This document shows positions 9,116-18,369 of a stretch of 58,299 nt of DNA, in pieces. The notes beneath the pieces are model-generated. The model ran no database searches. It saw nothing but the letters and a program-made list of their open reading frames with translations, and was not told the DNA's origin. Every line of letters starts with the position of its first letter. The stretch's first letter is position 1. Source of the DNA: Halothiobacillus sp. (lineage in GTDB: Bacteria; Pseudomonadota; Gammaproteobacteria; Halothiobacillales; Halothiobacillaceae); NCBI RefSeq assembly GCF_028710545.1, contig NZ_JAQTTX010000013.1, positions 1-58,299 on the forward strand. The letters run 5' to 3'. The position numbers and the translations under genes were made by a program.

Positions 9116-9128
9116 GGAGATCAGCGAA

Positions 9129-10517
9129 ATGAAGATTTCGATAAAAAATCTCGGCGCTATAAAACAGGCGGAGTTCACGCTTGGCGAACTGACGATAATC
9201 TGCGGCGGAAATAACACCGGGAAGACCTACGCCACTTATGCGCTGTTTGGTTTCCTGTCTTTTTGGCGAGATGCGTTTTCAATCAAAGTGCCAGATGCAG
9301 ATATTCGACGCCTCTTGAATGACGGAAGCGTTGAGTTGGATATCCAGGATTATATTGGCAACGCGCAATCAATACTAAAAAATGGTTGCGCGGCCTTTAC
9401 AGCGCAACTGCCCCATGTTTTTGCGTCGTCGGATAAACATTTTTCTGAAAGCCACTTCTCTGTTGATTTGGATTCAAGCGAAATTCAGCCAGTTCCAACC
9501 TTTGAACGCACAATGGGAGCAGCAAAAACACAGCTGTTCTCCATCTCGAAAAAAGCGGACTCATCGTTGGTAACGATTTCACTGCTGGTAGAGAAAGAAA
9601 AAGTCAGAATACCGCAGGATGTCATAAGCCGGATCATTGGGGATGCCTTAAAGGATATTGTCTTTGGGCACCTATTCCCTCATCCGTTTATTGCCAGTGC
9701 GGAACGAACCGGCGCAGCAATATTCAGAAAGGAACTCAATTTCGCACGTAACAGACTAATTGAAGAAATGGGTTCCATGGAAAAGGACATAAATCCTTTT
9801 GAATTACTTTCAAAGGTTTATACCGACTACGCACTGCCTGTTAAGTCAAATGTTGACTTCACTCGCCAGCTTGAAGCGCTCGCCAAGAAGGATAGCTTTA
9901 TAACCAAGGAACACTCGGGAATACTTAATGATTTCACCGATATTATTGGCGGCGACTATCTCGTTACAAAAAACGATGAGCTTTATTACGTCCCCAAGGG
10001 CAAGCGCATCAAGTTAACCATGGATGAAAGTTCAAGTGCGGTGCGCTCGCTATTGGATATCGGATTCTACCTTCGGCACGTAGCTGCTCCTGGCGACCTT
10101 CTTATGGTTGATGAGCCGGAGCTGAATCTGCATCCAGAAAATCAGCGGAGGGTTGCACGGCTTTTTGCACGACTGGTCAATGTCGGAATAAATGTATTCA
10201 TCACGACGCACAGCGACTACATCATCAAAGAGCTGAATACCTTGATTATGTTGAATCAGGGAGGAGAACGGCTAGGGTCACTTGCCGATCGCGAGCATTA
10301 CAAGGCCTCTGAAATGCTGAATTATGACAAGGTAAGAGTCTACATAGCGGAAGAAGCACTCATTAAGTTGGATGGGGCGCAGCGCAAAACAAGATGCCAG
10401 ACACTCGTTCAAGCCGACATTGATAGCAAGCTTGGGATAGAAGCGCGTAGCTTCGATAAGACGATAGAAGATATGAATCGAATCCAGGAAGAAATTGTTT
10501 GGGGAGGAGATGAGTGA
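9129..10517 (+). CDS. OLD/RecF-like AAA ATPase inserted in the BREX operon
   Basis: The start ATG 9129 is chosen for the AAGGAGA at 9114-9120; an in-frame upstream start at 9066 would overlap brxC. The 462-residue protein begins with the typical 'MKISIKNLGAIKQAEF' strand of SMC/OLD-type ATPases, followed by Walker A GGNNTGKT at residues 26-33. A signature-like 'ESSSAVRSLLD', Walker B 'LLMVDEPELNLHP' and switch-His 'FITTHSDYI' complete the ATPase. No TOPRIM domain is present. It overlaps the next gene by one base. Base composition is clearly more AT-rich than brxC. It is probably the sensor or motor half of a two-gene defence module whose effector is the PD-(D/E)XK-like protein next to it; the module is not one I can name. 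Confidence 0.85.
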   Translation: MKISIKNLGAIKQAEFTLGELTIICGGNNTGKTYATYALFGFLSFWRDAFSIKVPDADIRRLLNDGSVELDIQDYIGNAQSILKNGCAAFTAQLPHVFASSDKHFSESHFSVDLDSSEIQPVPTFERTMGAAKTQLFSISKKADSSLVTISLLVEKEKVRIPQDVISRIIGDALKDIVFGHLFPHPFIASAERTGAAIFRKELNFARNRLIEEMGSMEKDINPFELLSKVYTDYALPVKSNVDFTRQLEALAKKDSFITKEHSGILNDFTDIIGGDYLVTKNDELYYVPKGKRIKLTMDESSSAVRSLLDIGFYLRHVAAPGDLLMVDEPELNLHPENQRRVARLFARLVNVGINVFITTHSDYIIKELNTLIMLNQGGERLGSLADREHYKASEMLNYDKVRVYIAEEALIKLDGAQRKTRCQTLVQADIDSKLGIEARSFDKTIEDMNRIQEEIVWGGDE

Positions 10518-11068
10518 TGTCGGAGATGGATATCCTTTCCCAAATGATCAAGGGCACTGCATTGGTACAACTGGAAGAAGAGTACGGCAAGCCGATTGTC
10601 AAACTCAGTGAACCACAAGCGCCAGATTCCAGTGCAACTATAAGAAATCTGCCAACTGACGCAATGGTTATCAAGGTCGACGCATTTCGTTCGCCAGATG
10701 ATGTTTTCAATGGTGGAAATGGTGAATGTAAACGCGCTGATTACGTCATAATCAGCGAGGAGAAGAAATGCATCATCTATATCGAGATGAAGCGCACAAA
10801 AGATGGGTGGAATCAAATTGTAAAACAACTGTTAGGATCGCAGTGCTTTGTCAAATATTGCCAGGAGGTTGGCAAAGGCTTCTGGAACGAGAAGAACTTT
10901 TTAATTGGTTATAAAAGCCGCTTTATCAGCATTGGGCACACCAGTATTGCGAAGAAAAAAACGCGAATTACCAGAGATGCAGAACCACACGATGCCCCCG
11001 ACAGAGCAATGAAGATAGATTGGCCCAATTACCTTCAGTTCGGCCAACTCGCAGGATTGGGGGCTTAG
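10517..11068 (+). CDS. putative PD-(D/E)XK-like nuclease partner of the inserted ATPase
   Basis: ATG 10517 overlaps the stop of the ATPase gene (TGATG) behind GGGGAGGAGA; a GTG at 10514 is an alternative. The 183-residue protein has an Asp at residue 75 and an E90-M91-K92 triad in a predicted beta-hairpin ('ADYVII' ... 'CIIYIEMKR'). This D-x14-E-x-K arrangement fits the PD-(D/E)XK nuclease core. The following helix contains Gln/Lys, as is common in this fold. I do not recognise a named family. Three bases separate it from pglX. Being paired with an ATPase within BREX, it is most simply a toxic or restriction effector. Confidence 0.6.
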   Translation: MSEMDILSQMIKGTALVQLEEEYGKPIVKLSEPQAPDSSATIRNLPTDAMVIKVDAFRSPDDVFNGGNGECKRADYVIISEEKKCIIYIEMKRTKDGWNQIVKQLLGSQCFVKYCQEVGKGFWNEKNFLIGYKSRFISIGHTSIAKKKTRITRDAEPHDAPDRAMKIDWPNYLQFGQLAGLGA

Positions 11069-11071
11069 TCC

Positions 11072-14000
11072 ATGGAAACGGCAAAACTAAAAAAATTCGC
11101 CCAGTTCGCCCGGCGCAGCTTGCTGGAGCAGGTCTCCGCCAAGCTGAAACTTGTGCTCGCTGAAAACGGCGCCGCCCGGCGTGAACGTGCCGAGGCCATC
11201 AAGAAACTGGAAGAGGCGATCAAGGGCCACGGCAAGGAACAGGTCATCGAGCGGGTGGCCTACATCTGGTTCAACCGCTTCTGCGCCCTGCGTTTCATGG
11301 ATGTGAACCGCTACACCCGCATCGGCGTGGTGTCGCCCTCCGAGGGGCAGTTCCAGCCCGAGATTCTGGCCGAGGCCAAGATGGGCCACATCGACGACGA
11401 GATGGTGCACGACAAGATCCGGCAGCAGATCTTCGCCCTGCTCGACGGCAAAGCGCCCAGCCGCGACCCGCAGGGCGAGGCCTACCGGCTGCTGGTGGTG
11501 GCCGCCTGCAATTTCTGGAACAAGGCGATGCCGTTCCTGTTCCAGCGCATCGATGACTACACCGAACTGCTGATGCCCGACGACCTGCTCTCGGGCAACT
11601 CCATCCTCGCCTACACCCGCGAGGCGATGACGCCGGATGCCTGCGAGGATGTCGAGGTGATTGGCTGGCTCTACCAGTTCTACATCTCCGAGAAGAAGGA
11701 CGAGGTGTTCGATGGCCTGAAGAAGAACAAGAAAATCACGCCCGAGAACATTCCCGCAGCCACCCAGCTCTTCACCCCGCACTGGATCGTGCGCTACCTG
11801 GTGGAAAACTCCCTCGGCCGCCTGTGGCTGCTCAATCGCCCCGGCTCGAAGCTGGTCGAGCAGATGGACTACTACATCAAGCCCGAACAGGCCGAGACGG
11901 ACTTCCTACGCATCGGCAAACCGGAAGAGATCAAGATTTGCGACCCGGCCTGCGGCTCCGGCCACATGCTCACCTATGCCTTTGACCTGCTCTACACCAT
12001 CTACGAGGAGGAAGGCTACGAACCCGCCGAGATTCCAGAGAAGATTCTCACCCACAATCTCTACGGCATCGAGATCGACGAGCGCGCCGGGGAGCTGGCC
12101 GCCTTTGCCCTGACCATGAAAGCCCGCGCCAAGCAACGCCGGTTCTTCAACAAGGGCGTCAAGCCGAACATCTGCGTGCTGGAGAACGTTCACTTCGACG
12201 GCAATGAGTTGAAGGATTACATGGATTTTGTCGGGCGCGACCTGTTCACCGCGCCACTGCAAACCACCCTGCGCCAGTTCGAAGAGGCCGACAACTTCGG
12301 CTCCCTGATCCGTCCGGATGTCACCGACGTGGACGGCATGCTCAGGATTCTGAAATCAAAGAATGTTTCCGGGCAGCTGTTTATCAGCATGACCCATCAG
12401 AAGGTGCTGCAAGCCCTGCGGCAGGCCGATTACCTGAGCCCGAAATATCATGTTGTGATTGCCAATCCGCCGTATATGGGAAATAGAAGCATGGCGGGGC
12501 GATTGCAAGCATTCGCAAAAGATAGTTATCCAAACAGCAAATCGGACCTATTTGCCATGTTTATCGAGCGCAATTTGGATCTTGCTAACAAGCGAGGTTC
12601 AGTTGCAATGATAACTATGCAAAGTTGGATGTTTCTATCCTCGTTTGAGACTTTGCGCACCGCGATGCTCCAAAAATCTACAATTGTTTCCATGGCTCAT
12701 TTAGGTGCAAGAGCATTTGACAGCATTGGCGGAGAGGTTGTTTCAACAACTGCGTTTGTAATAACCAACTCAAAAGACACTAAATTCAAAGGTTCTTTTT
12801 TGAGGCTCACTGATGGAAGAAGTGAAGCGGAGAAAGATACGAACCTTAAAGAGAGGCGTTCAAATCCCTTTCTCGCCTCAACAGAAGATTTCAAGAAAAT
12901 ACCAGGTAGCCCTATTGCCTACTGGGTAAGCGATACTGTTCGTAATACTTTCACCCATGCACCACAATTTGGAGAAATTGCCAAACCAAGGCAGGGGTTG
13001 GCTACTGGGTGTAACGATATTTTTCTGCGTGCATGGCATGAAGTCTCTCTTAAAGAGATTGGCTTTGGACTCGCCTCACGTGATGAGGCAGTCGAAACAG
13101 GACTAAAGTGGTTCCCATACAACAAGGGTGGCGACTGGCGTAAATGGTACGGTAATTGTGAATATGTCGTTGACTGGGAAGATGACGGAATTCGCATCCG
13201 CAATTTTAAGGATGAAAATGGCAAAGTACGATCCAGACCTCAAAATACCGAATATTACTTCAGAGAAGGAATCACATGGGCTGACATAACGACGAACTCA
13301 TTTGCTGCGAGACACGCACCTAATGGTTTTATTTTTGACGTTAAAGGCTCTTCAGGTTTTCCAGCAAGAAGTATGCTGAAACAAGTAATCGGATTGATGA
13401 ATAGCAAACTAATGCTTGGATTTATGCAAATTCTCAATCCAACTACAACGTTTCAGGTCGGGGATATGGCACGTGTTCCGTTTCAACCCCCTGAAGATAG
13501 CAAGCAAAATTTAGATATCAATGTTAAGCGATTGATCTCCCTTGGTAAACACGACTGGGACTCCTATGAAACATCTTGGGATTTCCGTTTGCTGGAATTG
13601 CTACAGCCCGAATACCGCCAGCCAACCCTAAAGGCAACCTACCAGAATCTTCGCGCACACTGGCGGGAGATAACGCTGGAGATGCAGCAACTGGAGAAAG
13701 AGAACAACCGCATCTTCATAGAGGCCTACGGTCTGCAGGACGAGTTGACGCCCGAGGTGCCGCTCACGGAAATCACCCTGACCTGCAACCCGCACTATCG
13801 CTACGGCGGCGACAAGAGCGAAGAGGAACTGGAGGCGCTGCTGCTGGCCGACACCATGCGGGAACTGGTTTCCTACGCCGTGGGCTGCATGTTTGGCCGC
13901 TACGCACTGGACAAGCCTGGGCTGCTCCTCGCCAATCAGGGCGAGACCATCGAGGACTACCTGAAGCGAGTTCCGGAACCCAGCTTCCCGGCCGATGACG

Positions 14001-14599
14001 ACAACGTCATCCCCATGCTCGACGGCGACTGGTTCACCGACGATATCGCCGAGCGCTTCCGCAAGTTCCTGCGCGTGGCTTTTGGCGACGAACACTACGA
14101 GGCCAACCTCAAGTTCGTCGAAAAGGCGCTGGGCAAGAATGGCAAGGCCCGCGACATCCGCGATTACTTCCTCAAGGATTTCTACAGCGATCATGTGAGG
14201 CGTTACAAGAAGCGCCCCATCTACTGGCTGTTCTCCAGCCCCAAAGGCAGCTTCAACGCACTGATCTACATGCACCGCTACCGCCCGGATACGGTCAGCG
14301 TGGTGCTCAACGACTACCTGCGCGAGTTCCGCACCAAGCTCACCTCGCACAAGAACCACCTGGAGGCGGTCAGCATCAGCGCCAGCAGCAGCCAGGGTGA
14401 GAAGACCAAGGCTCTGAAGGAGATCGAGAAGATCACCAAGATGATCGCAGAGATGGAGGAGTACGAACGCGAGGTGCTTTACCCGCTGGCCACCGAGCAG
14501 GTGGAGATCGACCTCGACGACGGCGTCAAGCTCAACTACCCCAAACTCGGCGCGGCCTTGAAGAAGATCGTCGGCCTGGATGCCAAGGGCGAGGAGTGA
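11072..14599 (+). CDS. pglX: PglX, BREX-1 adenine-specific DNA methyltransferase
   Basis: The 1175-residue protein has methyltransferase motif I 'DPACGSGHML' (D291 to G297 and on) and motif IV NPPY at residues 465-468, both characteristic of N6-adenine methyltransferases. The helical N-terminus and long C-terminus match PglX of type I BREX. PglX marks self DNA and defines the recognition site. The middle portion, about 12,470-13,600, is visibly more AT-rich than both flanks: one 60-base line at 12541 has 27 G+C against 38 at 11401. This portion should include the target-recognition domain and looks exchanged. The last 51 bases (14533-14583) recur downstream after an inserted gene. Confidence 0.93.
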   Translation: METAKLKKFAQFARRSLLEQVSAKLKLVLAENGAARRERAEAIKKLEEAIKGHGKEQVIERVAYIWFNRFCALRFMDVNRYTRIGVVSPSEGQFQPEILAEAKMGHIDDEMVHDKIRQQIFALLDGKAPSRDPQGEAYRLLVVAACNFWNKAMPFLFQRIDDYTELLMPDDLLSGNSILAYTREAMTPDACEDVEVIGWLYQFYISEKKDEVFDGLKKNKKITPENIPAATQLFTPHWIVRYLVENSLGRLWLLNRPGSKLVEQMDYYIKPEQAETDFLRIGKPEEIKICDPACGSGHMLTYAFDLLYTIYEEEGYEPAEIPEKILTHNLYGIEIDERAGELAAFALTMKARAKQRRFFNKGVKPNICVLENVHFDGNELKDYMDFVGRDLFTAPLQTTLRQFEEADNFGSLIRPDVTDVDGMLRILKSKNVSGQLFISMTHQKVLQALRQADYLSPKYHVVIANPPYMGNRSMAGRLQAFAKDSYPNSKSDLFAMFIERNLDLANKRGSVAMITMQSWMFLSSFETLRTAMLQKSTIVSMAHLGARAFDSIGGEVVSTTAFVITNSKDTKFKGSFLRLTDGRSEAEKDTNLKERRSNPFLASTEDFKKIPGSPIAYWVSDTVRNTFTHAPQFGEIAKPRQGLATGCNDIFLRAWHEVSLKEIGFGLASRDEAVETGLKWFPYNKGGDWRKWYGNCEYVVDWEDDGIRIRNFKDENGKVRSRPQNTEYYFREGITWADITTNSFAARHAPNGFIFDVKGSSGFPARSMLKQVIGLMNSKLMLGFMQILNPTTTFQVGDMARVPFQPPEDSKQNLDINVKRLISLGKHDWDSYETSWDFRLLELLQPEYRQPTLKATYQNLRAHWREITLEMQQLEKENNRIFIEAYGLQDELTPEVPLTEITLTCNPHYRYGGDKSEEELEALLLADTMRELVSYAVGCMFGRYALDKPGLLLANQGETIEDYLKRVPEPSFPADDDNVIPMLDGDWFTDDIAERFRKFLRVAFGDEHYEANLKFVEKALGKNGKARDIRDYFLKDFYSDHVRRYKKRPIYWLFSSPKGSFNALIYMHRYRPDTVSVVLNDYLREFRTKLTSHKNHLEAVSISASSSQGEKTKALKEIEKITKMIAEMEEYEREVLYPLATEQVEIDLDDGVKLNYPKLGAALKKIVGLDAKGEE
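14533..14583 (+). repeat. pglX 3'-end direct repeat, copy 1
   Basis: This 51-base stretch at the pglX 3' end recurs at 15781-15831 with 49 of 51 bases identical. The two copies bracket the DUF1016-type gene and encode the same peptide, NYPKLGAALKKIVGLDA. Confidence 0.9.
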
Positions 14600-14606
14600 G
14601 ACGGCG

Positions 14607-15767
14607 ATGAGCACCAAGGAAATCACCGCCACCGCGTTAAATTTCGGGCAACTGGTCAGCACGATCCGCCAAGTGCACGACACGCTTTCCTCTCAGGCCA
14701 GCCGGGCGGTCAATGCCAGCCTCACCTTGCGCAATTGGCTGATTGGCTTTCATGTGGAGGAGTACGAGCGCCAGGGGGTGGACCGGGCTGAATACGGGGA
14801 TAGACTGATGGACAGGCTGGCCGAGAGTCTGAGCCAGCACGGCGTTTCCCGTTGCGAGCGGCGGGAACTCTATCGCTACCGCCAGCTCTACCTCATCTAC
14901 CCACAGATTGTGGAGGCAGTGACGCCACAATTGCCCCCTGTGGTCGGGGCCTCCCCAGGGTCCCTCAGCGGCATGCCACCGGATGCGGCCGCAATACAGA
15001 TTGTGGAGACGTCTCCACCATTGAAACTCGATGGCAGAACCCTGATCTCCAGACTCTCATTCAGCCATATCGTGGAACTGCTCAACCTGGAGGATAGCGG
15101 CAAGCGAACCTTCTACGAGGTCGAGTGCATCCAGGGCAACTGGTCGGTGCGTGAGCTGAAACGGCAGATTCATAGCCTGTACTACGAGCGCTGCGGCCTC
15201 TCGCTGAACAAGAAAAAACTCACCGAGTTGACTCAGCAAGGCGCAGAGCAGTCGTTACCGGCACTCACGGTGCGCGATCCGTATGTGTTCGAGTTCCTGG
15301 GGCTGAAGCCCCGCGAGGTCATGAGCGAATCCCACCTCGAAGACCAGCTTATCGGCAAGATCGAGGAGTTCTTGTTGGAGCTGGGCCATGGCTTCTGCTT
15401 TGAAGCCCGGCAAAAACGGATACTGATCGGCGACGAGCATTACTTCATCGATCTGGTGTTCTATCACCGCATCCTGAAGTGCCACGTGCTGGTGGAGCTG
15501 AAACTGGCCGAGTTCAGCCATGAGAACATCGGGCAGCTCAATACCTATGTCAGCTGGTACAAGAAGAACATGATGATCGAGAACGACAACCCGCCCATCG
15601 GCATCCTGCTCTGCACCCACAAAAAACACTCGTTAGTCGAGTTTGCCCTGGCCGGGATGGACAACCAGCTCTTTGTCTCCAAGTACCAACTGGAATTGCC
15701 CAAGCGGGAAGAAATCGAGCAGTTTCTGGCGACAAAGCTGAAGGAAGTGGAGGACGCTGATCAATGA
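14607..15767 (+). CDS. DUF1016/YhcG-type PD-(D/E)XK nuclease-like protein inserted between pglX and pglZ
   Basis: The 386-residue protein (ATG 14607, seven bases after the pglX stop) has the two-part YhcG architecture. The N-terminal DUF1016_N helical domain spans about residues 15-190 and the C-terminal nuclease domain about 240-360. The PD-(D/E)XK core is visible as D282 and E297-L-K299 ('IDLVFYHR ... VLVELKL'), followed by 'IGQLNTYVSWYKKN'. Such proteins are DNA-associated and often lie in restriction or defence islands. A Pro/Ala-rich linker at about residues 110-135 is unusual. The gene is bracketed by two copies of the pglX 3' end, strong evidence of insertion. It is probably an accessory nuclease; YhcG function is not well defined. 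Confidence 0.85.
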   Translation: MSTKEITATALNFGQLVSTIRQVHDTLSSQASRAVNASLTLRNWLIGFHVEEYERQGVDRAEYGDRLMDRLAESLSQHGVSRCERRELYRYRQLYLIYPQIVEAVTPQLPPVVGASPGSLSGMPPDAAAIQIVETSPPLKLDGRTLISRLSFSHIVELLNLEDSGKRTFYEVECIQGNWSVRELKRQIHSLYYERCGLSLNKKKLTELTQQGAEQSLPALTVRDPYVFEFLGLKPREVMSESHLEDQLIGKIEEFLLELGHGFCFEARQKRILIGDEHYFIDLVFYHRILKCHVLVELKLAEFSHENIGQLNTYVSWYKKNMMIENDNPPIGILLCTHKKHSLVEFALAGMDNQLFVSKYQLELPKREEIEQFLATKLKEVEDADQ

Positions 15768-15844
15768 GAACAGAATTGCCCAACTACCCCAAGCTTGGCG
15801 CGGCCTTGAAGAAGATCGTCGGCCTGGATGCGAAAGAGGATTAA
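15764..15844 (+). pseudogene. remnant of the original pglX C-terminus
   Basis: A 26-codon frame starts with ATG 15764 (overlapping the DUF1016 stop) and ends TAA at 15842-15844. Its peptide tail NYPKLGAALKKIVGLDAKED nearly equals the pglX C-terminus. It is too short to be functional on its own and is best read as the 3' stump of the ancestral pglX, left before pglZ when the DUF1016 gene plus a new pglX end were acquired. Its TAA overlaps the AAGGAG that serves pglZ. Confidence 0.8.
15781..15831 (+). repeat. pglX 3'-end direct repeat, copy 2
   Basis: Second copy of the 51-base pglX tail (two mismatches to 14533-14583), lying between the DUF1016 gene and pglZ. After this point the two copies diverge. 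Confidence 0.9.
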
Positions 15845-15856
15845 GGAGCGCCATTG

Positions 15857-18355
15857 ATGGAAAACCGCATTGCCCAGGCCCTGACCAAACTCTTCGACCG
15901 GCACCGGATCGTTTTCTGGTACGACGCCAAGCAAGAGTTGCGCGACGATTTCGAGGCGCTTCAGCTTCCCGGCGTCGAGAAGCTGGAGCTGATCAACAAC
16001 GAGTACGGCATCAAGTACAAGCTGCTTCGCGAGCAACCGGAACAGAAATTCCTGCTCTACCGCGAAGGCCCTCAGCCCGCCGATCTGGATAACTGGCTGC
16101 TGGATGTGCAACTGGCCCACGGTGAGTTCCGCACCGATCAGGTGGCCATCTGGTTGTCCGAACTGGAGCTCGGCCTGGAGTTCACGGATGTGGTGCAGGC
16201 CCATGCGGAGTTCTTCCAGGCGATCAAGCGCAAGGACGCCCTCAAGAAACTGCTGAAAGCGGACGACACCGCCGGACAGATTCGCCTGAAGATGCTGGCG
16301 GTATGCACCGGCAGCGAGTCGCGCATGGATGCGGTGGTGGAAAACCTGCTGCAGGAGCTGGCCGACGGCCGGGATGAGAAGATCAAGCTGATCGGCCGGT
16401 GCAGCCTGGACGGCTTTCTCTGGGAACAGATGACCCGCTGCTACGGCTACAAGTCCGATGAGCCGGGCATCCGCGACTTCACCATTGAGTTGTTCAAGTC
16501 ATGCTACGCCATGGGCACCGACGGCCAGGTGAAACTGACCGGCGACGCCATGGTGTTTCTCAAGCGCTGGAAGGACAGCCGTCAGTTCGAAGGCGGTTTC
16601 GAGACCCTCTCGGGGGAATGCGCCGAGGTGCTCGGGATTGAGCAGGATCTGGCCAAGCGGGATTTCCGCGAGTTAATCGAGCTGGATTACTTCCGACTGA
16701 TTGACCAGAAGATCATCAGCGACCTGGTGCGGGCAGTGGCAGCCCGCACGGCCTCCAGCGGTGACGTGGCGATCTGGGTTCGCCAGCGGCGGCAGGGCCA
16801 CTGGTATCGCGAATACCGGCATTTGTACGAGGCGGTCGATTACGCCGCCCAGTTTACCCATGCCCTGGGCGAGGCCAAGCTCGCCATGGACAGTCTGGCC
16901 GAAGGCGTGCAGCGCTACAGCCGCTTCTGGTATCTGCTCGATCAGCTCTACCGCAAGTTCACCTACCATGTTCGCATGTCGGGACAGGCGTCGCTGATGG
17001 GTAGCCTGACCGACCAGGTCGAAAACCTTTACTCCAACAACTACCTGCTGAAGCTGGGCGACCGTTTCCAGACCTTCGTGGATGCGGCATCCAAGTGGGA
17101 AGCCTTCCCAGTGCGCAAGCAGAAGGAGTTTTTCGAACACTGGGTCCGGCCGTTCCTGCGCAAGGACAACAAGGTCTGCGTGATTATCTCCGACGCCATG
17201 CGCTACGAGATCGGTGATGAGCTGCTGAGCCTGATCCGCCAGGAGGATCGGTACAGCGCCGAACTGGAACCGGCGCTTTCGATGTTGCCCAGCTACACCC
17301 AGCTCGGCATGGCGGCGCTGTTGCCCAACAAGGCACTGGCGATTGCCGACAACGAGACCGGCACCGTGCTGGTGGATGGGCAAAGTTCGCAGGGTACGGC
17401 CAATCGCATCAAGATCCTTGGCCAGGCGATCCGTCAACGGGCTACTGCCTGCAAGGCCGATGAGCTGATGGCCATGAAGGGTGACGACTGCCGGGCACTA
17501 GTGCGCGATCATGACGTGATCTACGTCTACCACAACCGCATCGATGCCACGGGCGACAAGCGGGAATCCGAGGAGCGGGTTTTCGAGGCGGTGGAAGAAA
17601 CCCTGCAGGAGCTGATTCGCCTGATCAAGAAGCTGACCGGGGCCAACGCCAACAACTTGCTGGTGACCTCGGACCATGGCTTTATCTACCAGAACCGCGC
17701 TATCGACGAGAGCGACTTTTCCGGAGTCGACGCCGAGGGCGACCAGATTCTGTTCCGGGACCGCCGCTTCGTGCTCGGCAAGGGGCTTGCTGAGGCATCC
17801 AGCCTGCACAAGTTCACCCCCGAACAGCTTGGCCTGGCCGGTGAGGTGGAGGTGCAGATTCCCAAATCGATCAACCGCCTGCGCCTGAAGGGCTCCGGCA
17901 GCCGCTTTGTGCATGGCGGCGCGTCACTGCAGGAGGTGGTGATTCCGGTGCTCAAGATCAACAAGAAGCGCCAGAGCGATGTCACCGCCGTCGAGGTGGA
18001 CATCCTGCGTGGAGCCAGCTCGGTGATTACCTCCGGGCAACTGGCGGTGACCATGTACCAGGTCGGGCCGGTAACGGACAAGATCCAGCCGCGTGTGCTG
18101 CGGGCTGGTATCTACACCGAGGCAGGCGACCTGATCTCCGACAGCCACGACCTGACCTTTGATCTGAGCTCGGACAATCCCCGGGAGCGGGAGCTGCAGG
18201 TGCGCTTCGTGCTGACCCGCAAGGCCGACGAGGCCAATGGCCAGGAGGTCATTCTACGGCTGGAGGAAAAACACGCCGGGACTTCACATTACAAGGAATA
18301 CAAGTCGCTCCGGTACTTGATGCGGCGCTCATTTACCAGCGACTTCGACTTTTAA
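15857..18355 (+). CDS. pglZ: PglZ, BREX-1 alkaline-phosphatase-superfamily protein
   Basis: ATG 15857 is preferred to TTG 15854, with AAGGAG at 15843-15848. The 832-residue protein has the PglZ order: a DUF-type N-terminal region ('RIVFWYDAKQELRDDFE'), the metal-binding motif 'IISDAMRYE' (D446) and 'TSDHGFIY' (D606, H607), as in alkaline phosphatase-type hydrolases. PglZ is a core BREX protein that interacts with the methyltransferase. The C-terminal domain after about residue 690 is beta-rich, as in the family. It lies 14 bases upstream of brxL. No missing catalytic residues were noticed. Confidence 0.93.
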   Translation: MENRIAQALTKLFDRHRIVFWYDAKQELRDDFEALQLPGVEKLELINNEYGIKYKLLREQPEQKFLLYREGPQPADLDNWLLDVQLAHGEFRTDQVAIWLSELELGLEFTDVVQAHAEFFQAIKRKDALKKLLKADDTAGQIRLKMLAVCTGSESRMDAVVENLLQELADGRDEKIKLIGRCSLDGFLWEQMTRCYGYKSDEPGIRDFTIELFKSCYAMGTDGQVKLTGDAMVFLKRWKDSRQFEGGFETLSGECAEVLGIEQDLAKRDFRELIELDYFRLIDQKIISDLVRAVAARTASSGDVAIWVRQRRQGHWYREYRHLYEAVDYAAQFTHALGEAKLAMDSLAEGVQRYSRFWYLLDQLYRKFTYHVRMSGQASLMGSLTDQVENLYSNNYLLKLGDRFQTFVDAASKWEAFPVRKQKEFFEHWVRPFLRKDNKVCVIISDAMRYEIGDELLSLIRQEDRYSAELEPALSMLPSYTQLGMAALLPNKALAIADNETGTVLVDGQSSQGTANRIKILGQAIRQRATACKADELMAMKGDDCRALVRDHDVIYVYHNRIDATGDKRESEERVFEAVEETLQELIRLIKKLTGANANNLLVTSDHGFIYQNRAIDESDFSGVDAEGDQILFRDRRFVLGKGLAEASSLHKFTPEQLGLAGEVEVQIPKSINRLRLKGSGSRFVHGGASLQEVVIPVLKINKKRQSDVTAVEVDILRGASSVITSGQLAVTMYQVGPVTDKIQPRVLRAGIYTEAGDLISDSHDLTFDLSSDNPRERELQVRFVLTRKADEANGQEVILRLEEKHAGTSHYKEYKSLRYLMRRSFTSDFDF

Positions 18356-18369
18356 AGGACGGGTGACCG

